From Hypericum androsaemum (Eukaryota > Streptophyta > Magnoliopsida > Malpighiales > Hypericaceae), in the NCBI GenBank assembly GCA_963995505.1, contig OZ023182.1, positions 14,116,619 through 14,180,618 of the forward strand: 64,000 nt of DNA. Direction: 5' to 3'. Numbering within the stretch: position 1 is the stretch's first letter; each line of letters opens with the position of its first letter. The notes beneath the pieces are model-generated. The model ran no database searches. It was given only the letters and a program-made list of their open reading frames with translations, and had not been told where the DNA came from. Shown here piece after piece: positions 1 through 9,408 of this stretch. The translations under genes and the position numbers were made by a program.

Positions 1-319
1 TAATATTTTTGGATAAAAAAATATAAATCTCTCTTAAGTAATAACTTCTATAAAGTACTATTTTTTTCCGATCCTAACAATATTACTTTAGAAATATTTT
101 ACTGTACATAATTATAAAACCACATTAACATTATAATGAAACCACACAAAAAGTTCTTTACAAAAATAGCCATGATTAATCAATGTAGTTGTTGGTGTTG
201 CTTCTTTTCAAACCAAGTAATATATATGTGGTTAGGGGATTCTCTTCCAGAGAGCAAAAACTCTCTTTAAAAAAATAAATCAAATCACAAGTTATTTTGT
301 ATATAGATTCTTTCAATTG
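1..319. other. AT-rich stretch, no gene recognised
   Basis: No coding sequence or element end is visible. Positions 20-90 resemble the AT-rich sequence near 21,685-21,750 (both have AATCTCTCTTA followed by an ATCCTAACAATAT-like string), so this may be a diverged repeat. Confidence 0.3.
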
Positions 320-526
320 CCACGATCACTGGGTGACATCCAGTTTTGCTATGATGGGGATATCATTATTGTTGAACCTGATGCTTATATTGTATTTACC
401 AATAAAAAAGTACTTAAAGAATTATTCAATATTGAAGTACCAAAAGATCTCCAAGAAGCCAAAATTTTGTTTGAGAAATAATTCTTGGATCTAAACGTGC
501 TGCGTAATCTTTTAAAAAGCGTTTAG
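320..526 (+). pseudogene. accD: accD fragment (plastid acetyl-CoA carboxylase beta subunit), nuclear relic
   Basis: Translation gives the C-terminal carboxyltransferase motifs of plastid AccD: VTSSFAMMG, then (after a one-base loss near 358) GDIIIVEPDAYIVF, then VPKDLQEAKILFEK, an in-frame TAA at 479-481, FLDLNVLRNLLKSV and a TAG. Intact AccD has the same order, with motifs such as GGVTASF, GDIIIAEP, AYIAF and RNLLKSV. In plastids this subunit helps form malonyl-CoA for fatty-acid synthesis. The copy covers only about the last 70 residues, has at least one frameshift and two stops, and lies next to retrotransposons, so it cannot be functional. It is best read as plastid DNA inserted into the nucleus; a decayed copy of a nuclear-transferred accD is the alternative. 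The amino-acid divergence suggests an old insertion or a fast-evolving source gene. Confidence 0.8.
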
Positions 527-1193
527 AGCGTCTTCCTCTCGTGGTTGGAGCTTTGTCTCCCTTTCTTTTTAGGTCTTCGCCAATCTTCCATCCTAGCCTC
601 ACACCTCCCCAACCTAATCACATACATCCCTAACAACCAAACTCATCCACCTCCTCCTCCTAGGCTGCCGTTACTTCCTCTTGGGTTTTGAGGTCTCGGT
701 CTACCCAGGCCACCAAATCATCTAAGGCCTTCATCTGGGTGTCCCAAGGTGCTCGAAGACCTAGGGCGAGGCTCGGATTTCTTGGGTCTTCACTGACACT
801 CTCTCCAGACTAGGTCAATCTCTCCTCCGCATTAAAGTCTTTTACCGACTCTATCACCTGACTAGGACGCCCTCCCCCGGTCTCCTCCCTGTCGTTAGGC
901 CTTCACCGAACTAAATCGTCGCTCAAACCTACAACCGCTCGAGTCTACAACACATCTGACGTCCTTCAGGGTACCGGCACTTGAGATTACTGTCACTAGG
1001 CCGGACCAGACCCTCAAGGCTCTTTATGGCTCCACCGGACAGTAAGAAAACAAATTCCGGTGACCAGAAGGGTGGTCAATGGAGATCACCCTTCCTGACT
1101 CATTTCTGGCCTGGGCTATCCTATATTTTTAGCTGTATGCATCATTTCCCTTGGTCTATTTTGTATGCTCTATGTATTGTCTGTATTTGTTAT
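527..1193. other. Intergenic, no gene recognised
   Basis: This is moderately GC-rich, pyrimidine-rich sequence (540-1,100) with no convincing long reading frame. It ends directly at the TG of the Copia-1 LTR. A 76-codon frame at 981-1211 runs into the LTR and shows no recognisable domain. Confidence 0.3.
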
Positions 1194-1981
1194 TGTTGGA
1201 TTTGTGAATGAGCCTAAGTGGAAAGACCCAAAGTGGGAGGCCCAAAAGGGAAATAGAAAGTGCAATCCCACATTAGAAAGTGGCACCAACATTTTCTAGT
1301 TTATAAAGAAAAATTCCTTGTTGACTAGGAAATAAGTTGACAATCTGGAAGGAAAGCCAATTCGGACCGCGACGAGGATGGTGCGTAGCACCATCCGAGC
1401 ACGAACACGAGCACGTGCGTGTGCGTGTGCGCATGGCGCATTGAACGCAGGTCGCAATGGGCGCTTTGTGGCGATGGCCACCGAAGAGGCACGAAGGGCT
1501 GGAACATTCTGAAAATTTCCAGACATACGAAGGGGTGCGACGAGACTGGATAATGCTGACTTCCGAAGGGACACGAAGGGCCCTACAGATAGGCAGCAAG
1601 GATTATCCAGAAAGGCCTCCGAAAAGGCACGACCGTTCAGACAGCCAACGCCAACGGACGCATCCCTACGGAGTGGCTGCATCCCTGCCTCCTCCAGCCT
1701 CCATCCCAGCAGCAAGTGCATCCATAAGTATTGTTGTCTTCTTCTCTCCCCCCGTTCTTCACTTACAATTCTGGGTATATAAGGGTTCGCCTGAAAGTTT
1801 CGAGATACGTGTGCAACGTTCTTGGAAATGTCTGAACAATCGTTGTATCTTGGGGATGATTGCCATAGCCTGTACTGCACTGAAATATACGGGGCAATCT
1901 CGTCTTACTGAGAAAGTGTCCAACACTTGCCTCGACTGCCGTAGATCCTAATCAAGTACACCAAACCCTCCGATCACAACA
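1194..1981 (+). repeat. 5' LTR of Copia-1, promoter region deleted
   Basis: It starts TGTTGGA and ends CACAACA, followed by the gag leader. Compared with the 3' LTR it lacks about 130 bp after the GTGGCGATGGCC segment (near 1470) and about 38 bp at 1700, exactly where the 3' LTR has TATAAATA. The downstream GGGTATATAAGGG string (near 1775) remains. Loss of the core promoter would prevent full-length transcription from this copy. Confidence 0.85.
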
Positions 1982-1997
1982 ATCGTAAGATGAGATC

Positions 1998-4900
1998 GTG
2001 TACTTGAAGATGGCATCGTCAAGCACCGTACCAATGCCAGCGGTCCCGGGAACTGTCCACGCCGAAAGGCCGGCCAAGTTTAACGGTTCCGAGTTTAAGA
2101 GGTGGCAACAGAAGATGACATTCTATCTGACCACGCTCAACCTAGTTCGGTTTCTGAAAGAGGAAGCACCGAAGATAGCAGAAAATGAGACGGATCAATA
2201 GAAGATCAACGCTCTCGATGCGTGGAGTCACAGCGACTTCCTGTGCCGGAACTACATCCTAAATGGACTAGACGATACGCTCTACAACGTCTACGCGGTA
2301 GCCAAGACCGCTAAGGAGCTGTGGAGTTCACTCGAGAAGAAGTACAAAACAGAGGATGTCGGGACGAAGAAATTCATCGTTGGACGATTCCTCGACTTCA
2401 AGATGGTGGACTCCAAGAAGGTCATCGACCAAGTGCAGGAGTTGCAGCTGATCCTTCACGAGATCCAAGCTGAAGGGATGCAACTTAGCGAGTCCTTCCA
2501 AGTAGCTGCGATGATTGAGAAGTTCCCTTCGCTCTGGAAGGACTTCAAGAGCTACCTCAAGTACAAGAGGAAGGACATGGGCCTAGAAGACCTGATAGTG
2601 AGACTTAGGATCGAGGAAGACAACCGAAAGTCCAAAGTCAAGCAAGGCAAGGCCAACTCTGAGAACACCGTGCACCTCGCCGAGGGAAAAGGTGGCAAGA
2701 AGAGGAAGAAGTCCGGGGATAAGCAGGAGAAGCAAGAGCCCAAGAAGAAAAAGAACAAGAAGATCAAGGGCGACTGCTACAACTGCGGCAAACCCGGCCA
2801 CATGGCTAAGGACTGTCGCCAGCCGAAAAAGGACAACCAAGGAAAGGCTAACCTGGCTAAAGACTTGTCTCAAATGGATCTGTCAGCCGTGGTGTTTGAA
2901 GCCAACCCGGTGGACAATCCGAGAGAGTGGTTCGTGGACACTAGAGCTACCCGCCACATCTGCTTTGACAAGGAGATGTTCTCAAGCTATATCCCGATCA
3001 CTGGCCGAAAGCTGTTCATGGGAAACTCCGCAACGTCCAAGATCGTCGGTCTGGGTAAGGTGGTCCTGAAGCTGACCTCAGGAAAGGAGCTGACCCTCAA
3101 GGATGTGCTACATGTCCCAGACATCTGCAAGAACTTAGTTTCCGGCTCAGTGTTAAGCAAAGCCGGTCTTAAGCTTGTATTTGAGGCTGATAAGTTTGTA
3201 CTTACCAAAGCGGGTCAATTCATAGGAAAGGATTATCTAAAAAAGGGGCTGTTTAAGATGAATGTAATAACTGTACATCACACCTTTAACGGTGAAAATA
3301 AAGTTAACGCTTCTTCTTACTTGGCCGAGTGTTCTAATTTATGGCGTAGTAGATTAAGACACGTAAATTTAAACTCGCTAAGAAAATTAGTAAGTTTAAA
3401 ATTATTACTGCATCTAGAGTTCAACCCATCTGATAAATGTGAAGTATGTGTGGGGGCTAAAATGACCAAAGCACCTTTCCATTCAGTGGAAAGAAGTACT
3501 ACGCCTTTAGAGTTAATTTATACAGACACTTGCGATATGAAACACGTGCAAACTAAAGGCAGAAAGAAATATTTCATCACGTTTATCGATGATTGCACGA
3601 GATATTGTTACGTATATCTCCTAAAGGGTAAAGACGAAGCTCTTCATGCCTTTATGAGATATAAGAATGAGGTTGAAAATTAACTCAGCGTGAAAATCAA
3701 AATGATTCGAAGTGATCGAGGGGGAGAATATGTAGCTCCGTTTGATGAACTCTGTCAAGAACATGACATTATTCATCAGACGACTGCTCCATACTCACTT
3801 CAATCGAATGGCGTAGCTGAACGCAAAAATCGAACTCTTAAGGAGATGATGAACGCTATGTTGATTAGCTCAGGCTTACCCCAGAACATGTGGGGGGAAG
3901 CTGTGCTCTAGGCTAACCACATTCTAAACAAGTTGCCACACAAGAAAAGGGGTAAAACCCCATATGAACTATGGAAAGGAAGGAAGCCTTCCTACGGTTA
4001 CCTTAAAGTGTGGGGGTGCCTAGCAAAGGTCGAAGTACCTAAGCCTAAGCAGGTGAGAATAGGATCCAAGATCATTGATTGCATCTTTATCGAATATGCG
4101 CAAAATAGTAGTACTTATCGATTTTTGGTGCATAAATCTGAAAACCCTGAGATAAACGCGGGAATGGTCATAGAATCAAGGAACGCAACGTTCTTTGAGA
4201 ATAGCTTTCCTAATAAGGAAAGAAAGAAAGGAAGTCCAAAGAAAAGGGCTCACGAGACTACGCAAGGGTCAAATCAGGAAGATGATGAACCTAGACGCAG
4301 TAAACGGACGAAGATAACCAAATCCTTTGGTCCAGATTATCTAACCTATGCGTTAGAAGATGAACCCAGGATAATTCAAGAGGTATTGTCCAGTCCAGAT
4401 GCTCCTCTCTGGAAGGAAGCTATCAATAGTGAGATAGAATCTATTATGCAAAACCACACGTGAGAAATCGTGGATCTCCCACCGGGCTGCAAACCTTTGG
4501 GATGCAGGTAGATCCTAAAAAGGAAATACAAAGCTGATGGATCAATCGACAAATACAAAGCTCGATTGGTAGCTAAGGGGTTCAAACAGAAGGAGGGACA
4601 TAATTTTTTTGACACGTATTCACCAGTCACAAGAATCACATCAATTAGAGTACTCATAGCTATTGCAGCACTCTATAACCTCGAGATCCACCAAATGGAA
4701 GTAAAAATAGCTTTCCTAAATGGAGAACTGGAAGAGGAGATATAGATGGAGCAACCTGAAGGGTTTGTGGCTCCCGGTCAAGAGCATAAAGTGTATCGGC
4801 TAGTCAAGTCACTATACAGGCTAAAACAAGCGCCGAAATAGTGGCACGAGAAATTTGACAGAACAATGCTGTCGAATGGATTTAAGATCAATGAGTGCGA

Positions 4901-5858
4901 TAAATGTGTTTACATTAAGGGCACACCTGAAGCTTACGTAATTGTATGTCTCTACGTAGATGACTTACTAATTATGGGAAGCAATAAAGAGGTTATTGTG
5001 AAAACTAAGAACATGTTAAAGAACTACTTTGACATGAAAGATATGGGTCTGGCAGACGTCATACTAGGAATAAAAATCTCTAGGAAAGCTGACGAAATTA
5101 TCTTGACGCAATCCCACTACGTGGAAAGCGTGCTCAAGAAATTTGAAGCTTTTGACAAACATCCGGTTAAGACTCCAGTAGATTTGAATCTACACTTAGC
5201 CAAGGATCGAGGGGACCCAGTATTTCAACTGAAGTATGCACAAATTATCGGGAGCTTGATGTATTTAACAAACTACACACGTCCTGATATTGCGTACTCA
5301 GTTAGTAAGCTTAGTAGATTCACAAGTAATCCAGGGAAGGATCACTGGCTAGCTCTAGAAAGGGTTTTACGGTATTTAAAATATACCATAAACTATGGCA
5401 TACATTATGCTAAATATCCAGCTGTATTAGAAGGATACAGTGAATCAAACTGGATATCAGACACTAAGGACTCCAAATCTTCGAGTGGATACGTGTTTAC
5501 CATAGGAGGAGGAGCTGTGTCTTGGAAGTCCTCTAAACAAACATGCATAGCTCGATCCACCATGGAGTCAGAGTTTATAGCACTAGACAAAGCTGGGGAA
5601 GAAGCTGAATGGCTCAGAAACTTCCTAGAGGATATTCTGTGCTGGAGCAAACTGGTGCCTCCCGTATTGATACATTGTGATAGCATGTCTGCAATCGGGA
5701 GAGCACAAAGTACAATGTACAATGGAAAGTCTCGACATATCCGTCGGAGACAAAATACCATTAGATAGTTGATCTCTAGTGGGGTGATCACCATTAATTA
5801 CGTAAAGTCCAAGGACAACTTAGCTAATCCTTTTACGAAAGGAATCAATAGAGATTAA
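1998..5858 (+). pseudogene. Copia-1 gag-pol polyprotein, one frame closed by stop codons
   Basis: One reading frame runs from the gag start to the RNase H end (LANPFTKGINRD) with no frameshift, but it has stops at about 2199, 3681, 3909, 4461, 4512, 4743, 4836 and 5766. Domains in order: gag (AKFNGSEFKRWQQKM, then a basic lysine-rich linker), CCHC zinc knuckle [14 protein letters not shown] (about 2779), aspartic protease ([12 protein letters not shown], with arginine where the DTGA/DSGA motif needs glycine), integrase zinc finger and core (YTDT, IRSDRGGEY, NGVAERKNRT), RT (YVDDLL near 4950) and RNase H ([11 protein letters not shown]). Most lesions fit C-to-T or G-to-A change. The product is dead; the intact frame implies decay by point mutation. 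Confidence 0.9.
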
Positions 5859-6626
5859 ATGTACAACGCAGTAAGGGGAATGGGATTAAAATCCACACAC
5901 TAAAGAACGTCTATAGCGGTAACTCAACCATGATGAGTGGAGATCCCACAAACTTGGTTCAATGAGACAACTAAGTTATGGAGGGTTCAGTTAATCACCT
6001 GGAACCTATCTCATTCTCAGAAGCTGCCCAAGTATTAACCTGCAGAGGTGTGGTAAGGTTAAGCATTACGCTTCTAATGATTCCTATACCTTGATAAAGG
6101 TGGAGTATGGCAGGATACTCCTGATAGGAGATCACCTATGTAAGTGTGAAGTGATGCCGCTTCAAAAGGAAAAAATACTTATGAATCCAATATACGGTCC
6201 ATGGCCGAAACGGACACAACGTGAGAACCCAAATATACTAGGGTTATTATTGTGTAAATGTTATTGTCTTGGTTTACGCCAAAAACTGACGGTTCAATAC
6301 ATCACGTTCACCGAGCAGCGAGTAAATCCGATAACATATTACTAGAGAAGGTTCAAAGCCACAAGCTACCTGTCTCGATGCAATAATAACACATCAGAAC
6401 TTTCGATTAGAGTCTACATGCATTGGTCATCATTCATGTGTGGGATTGTTGGATTTGTGAATGAGCCCAAAGTGGAAAGGCCCAAAAGGGAAATGGAAAG
6501 TGCAATTCCACATTGAAAAGTGGCACCAACATTTCGTAGTTTATAAGGAGAAACTCCTTGTTGACTAGAAAATAAGTTGACCACCTGGAAGGAAAGTCAA
6601 CTCGGACCGCGACGAGGATGGTGCGT

Positions 6627-6627
<1 letters not shown>

Positions 6628-6664
<37 letters not shown>

Positions 6665-6695
6665 TACGAGCATGAGCACGAGCAAGAGCACGAGC
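6628..6695 (+). repeat. Hexamer array (CGAGCA)n in 3' LTR
   Basis: About ten near-tandem CGAGCA units with a few substitutions (CGAGTA, TGAGCA, AGAGCA). The 5' LTR has only a few imperfect units at 1398-1415, so the array expanded or contracted after insertion. Confidence 0.85.
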
Positions 6696-7097
6696 ACGTG
6701 CGTGTGCGTGTGCGCATGGCGCATTGGACGCATGTCGCAATGGGCGCTTTGTGGTGCACTTCGCACGTGTGCATCGTCGCGAGGAGCTGGAGGAGCTTTA
6801 AGTATTTTTCTCGAGTCTGAAGAGAGCTGCGTAGCTACCGAAGTGACGAGGGGTTGCGAGCGCCTTCCAGGATGGCCACCGAAGAGGCACGAAGGGCTGG
6901 AACATTTCGGAAATTTCCAGACATACGAAGGGGTGCGACGAGACTGGATAAGGCTGACTTCCGAAGGGACACGAAGGGCCCTACAGACAGGCAGCAAGGA
7001 TTATCTAGAAAGGCCTCCGAAGAGACAAGACCGTTCAGACAGCCAACGCCAACGGACGCATCCCTTCGGAGTGGCTGCATCCCTACCTTCTCCAGCC

Positions 7098-7105
7098 TAT
7101 AAATA
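7098..7105 (+). promoter_or_regulatory. TATA box of Copia-1 3' LTR
   Basis: TATAAATA within CAGCCTATAAATAGGCC, in the position typical of an LTR U3/R boundary. The reverse-oriented relative at 34059-34955 keeps the same motif; the 5' LTR has lost it. Confidence 0.6.
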
Positions 7106-7538
7106 GGCCTGCCCCCTTGCCATTTAATCCATCACAGCAGCAAGTGCATCCATAAGCATTGTTGTCTTCTTCTCTCCCCCCGTTCTTCACTTACAATAGT
7201 CCGAAAGTTCTGGGTATATAAGGGTTCGCCCAAAAGTTTTGAGATACGTGTGCAACGTTCTTGGAAATGCCCGAACAGTCGTTGTATTTTGGGGACGATT
7301 GCCGTAGCCCGTACTGCACTGAAATATACGGGGCAATCTCGTCTTACGGAGAAAGTGTCCAACACTTGCCTCGACTGCCGTAGATCCTAATCAAGTACAC
7401 CGAACTCTCTGATCACAAGAGTCTAGACTATATTCTATTTGGCTTACCTAACGGCTTTGATTTGATCAATATGATGTATTTGCTATATTTTGATTATATA
7501 CTACTGATTCTTCCTGGGGAGGATTTGTTCGACCAAGG

Positions 7539-7814
7539 TTGACTACGTTAAGGAGACGTTTGTTGAGCCGCATCTTGTGTGTGGTTCAATATCTTTCAGC
7601 TGACAACTTTGTTAGCAATATCTCAGTCCGATCTTTCACTTTCTTTAGGAAAATGATCTCAATTCTAGAAGTTGATAGTACGACTAAAATGACTAACGTT
7701 ACGGCTCGAAAATATGGAACCAATGCTATAATCTCCAGAGTTTCTGTTGGCCTACCTATGTATTTATTTTTAGTGTCTATGTCCTGTAATATGTTATTCT
7801 ACGGAAATACCTAA
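7539..7814 (+). pseudogene. Possible Copia RNase H tail remnant
   Basis: The translation includes VQYLSADNFVSNISVRSF and TFFRKMISILEVD. Spacing resembles the end of Copia RNase H (VQYIPtxdQxADxFTKxL...FxFLRxKL), but the FTK motif is gone and the match is weak. It follows directly after the Copia-1 3' LTR and differs from the Copia-1 tail. It could be chance similarity. Confidence 0.3.
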
Positions 7815-7938
7815 ATGTCCCTTTCATCTAAAAAAGTAGTATATACGTGGTTACAAAATTTTAAACTAGAAAGATAGAGAAAGAGGGAGAGAAAATTGTA
7901 TATTCTTTTTAGGAATAACCATGCATCAATATATTTTA

Positions 7939-8100
7939 GGTAAATTACTCTCAGATCTTTAGAATTTTGTCATCCTACCTCTATCATCTCTCGATTTTCA
8001 GAAATGATCTTTACGTCTTCCGTGTTTGGTTTTATTATTATACTCTCGAGTCTTTTGCTAATGTCATCAATTATTTTATATTTAAAATAGTTTTTATACC
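7939..8100 (+). repeat. Lone MULE-type terminal inverted repeat
   Basis: It begins GGTAAATTACTCTCAG and contains GTCTTCCGTGTTTGG, TTTATTATTATACTCTCG and a CTAATGTCATC string. The same order of motifs occurs in the arms of the truncated MULE at 19015-20025 (GTCTTCCGTGTTTGG, TTATACTCTCGG, CTAACGTCAG). No partner arm was found downstream, so this is a solo or truncated end. Confidence 0.5.
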
Positions 8101-8273
8101 CTTGTTCCGGTCAACTCAAGTCTCATGTCATCTTCTCTGACGAACAGTCCGACTACCACAAACTTCCAGCGAACAAAAAAAAAAATCCAAAATCATTCCT
8201 TGCCGAGAAATCTCGATTAACCAATAACCGATTTATTGCCCAGAAATCCCAAAATCATTTCTGGAAATAATTG

Positions 8274-8610
8274 GGGTTTTTGCCCAAAATGGTGTTAGTG
8301 TAGATGTATAATACCCAAAATGGTGTTACTGTTGAAAAAATTCCGAAAATGGTGTTCTTTTTCAAAATCGAAAATTTTTTTCGACCTAGGAACCTCAGGT
8401 CGAAATTTTTTTTCGACTTGGGACCAAAATCGAAATTTTTTTTGACTTCCGAGGTCGAAAATTTTTTCGATTTGGACCCAGGTCGAAAAATTTATTCGAC
8501 TTGGGGACCCAGATCGAAAAAAATTTTCGACTTCCGAGGTCGAAATTTTTTTTCGATTTGGGGACCCAGATCGAAAATTATTTTCGATTTAGGATTCCCT
8601 ATCCAAACGC
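8274..8610 (+). repeat. Terminal repeat of the GGGTTTTTGCCC family
   Basis: It starts GGGTTTTTGCCCAAAATGG and continues with repeated AAAATGGTGTT units, then blocks alternating TTTTCGAC and GGGACC. About 200 bp match the outer ends of the long-TIR element at 43750-45047, including TTACTGTTGAAAA, TTCCGAAAATGGTGTT and TTGGGACCAAAATCGAA. No opposing arm is seen before 12 kb. Confidence 0.7.
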
Positions 8611-9408
8611 AATCTAGTTGGATAGATCGCGGAAGATCTTATTGGTCCCAGATCGAACCAATTTTTCGACCTGGGTCCTCACTATAAGTACCACCGAACA
8701 CCACAAATTTTTCGACCCCCGCCTTCTTGTTCTTCCCCGCTTCCTGGCCGTCCCCCGCTTCCTCGCTGTCATCACCGTCTCGCTTCCTCGCCGTTCCCGA
8801 CTCGCCGTCTCCGTCACGTCCTCGCCCCGTCGCCGTACGGTATGTATTTGAATTAAATTAGAACGTGAATTTAATTGGAATGTGATTATTTTTGATTTAA
8901 TTAATTGGATCATTGGCTCGTCCTTGCCATTAGTTAATTGTTTGATTTAATTGAAGCGTTAATTGATTGGATTGTTGGCTCGTCATCATCGTCAATTAAT
9001 AGTTTGATTTAATTGAACCGTTAATTGAACGGTTAAAATTTTGATTTAATGAATTAGACCGTTAATTAATCCATCTGGTCTGACCATCTGGTCTGACCAC
9101 TTAGGTCGGACCCAGATCATCTGACCACCCGGTCCGATCGACCGGTCTGACCACCTGGGTCGGACCCAAATTATTATATATTTTTGATTTAAAATGGGAT
9201 TTTTTAATTTTTTGGTTTGGGTTGGGCAAAATCGGATCTGACCACCCGAACCGAGCCAGAAAAAGTGACCGACCTACCCCATCCTAGTGATTCTACAATT
9301 ATAATGATGGCTTCACCATTCATATTTTTACAGTACTATTTGGTAAATATTTAATTAATTTATTGATTTGAAATTTTTATTTAATTTTGTTACGTTATGA
9401 TTTTAGAT

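Larger units (their letters stand above)
1194..7420 (+). mobile_element. Ty1/Copia LTR retrotransposon (Copia-1), both LTRs present, inactive
   Basis: Two related LTRs (1194-1981 and 6447-7420), each beginning TGTTGGATTTGTGAATGAGCC, flank a gag-protease-integrase-RT-RNase H frame in Copia order (integrase before reverse transcriptase). The sequence before the 3' LTR (GTGTGGGAT) looks like a polypurine tract. A standard Met-tRNA primer site (TGGTATCAGAGC) is not seen after the 5' LTR, and no matching 5-bp target duplication is evident (GTTAT before, GTCTA after), so the ends are eroded or the LTRs come from recombined copies. The 5' LTR has two internal deletions relative to the 3' LTR. A reverse-oriented rearranged relative lies at 34059-36166. 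Confidence 0.9.
6447..7420 (+). repeat. 3' LTR of Copia-1
   Basis: It matches the 5' LTR along its length but is about 185 bp longer. It keeps the segment with GTGCACTTCGCACGTGTGCATCG and the TATA region, and carries the CGAGCA array. It ends ...GATCACAAGA where the 5' LTR has ...GATCACAACA. Confidence 0.85.

Noticed and set aside
1296..1880. 194-codon minus-strand frame in the Copia-1 LTR (similar frames at 6434-6997)
   Set aside because: It lies wholly in LTR sequence, is low-complexity, and exists because the LTR is GC-rich; there is no domain.
2552..3208. Antisense frames across the Copia-1 gag lysine-rich region
   Set aside because: They are shadows of the real gag-pol frame.
8274..8610. 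Tandem-looking TTTTCGACC/GGGACC blocks as a satellite or CRISPR-like array
   Set aside because: Units vary in length and sequence and the whole block recurs as a transposon end; no regular repeat-spacer pattern.
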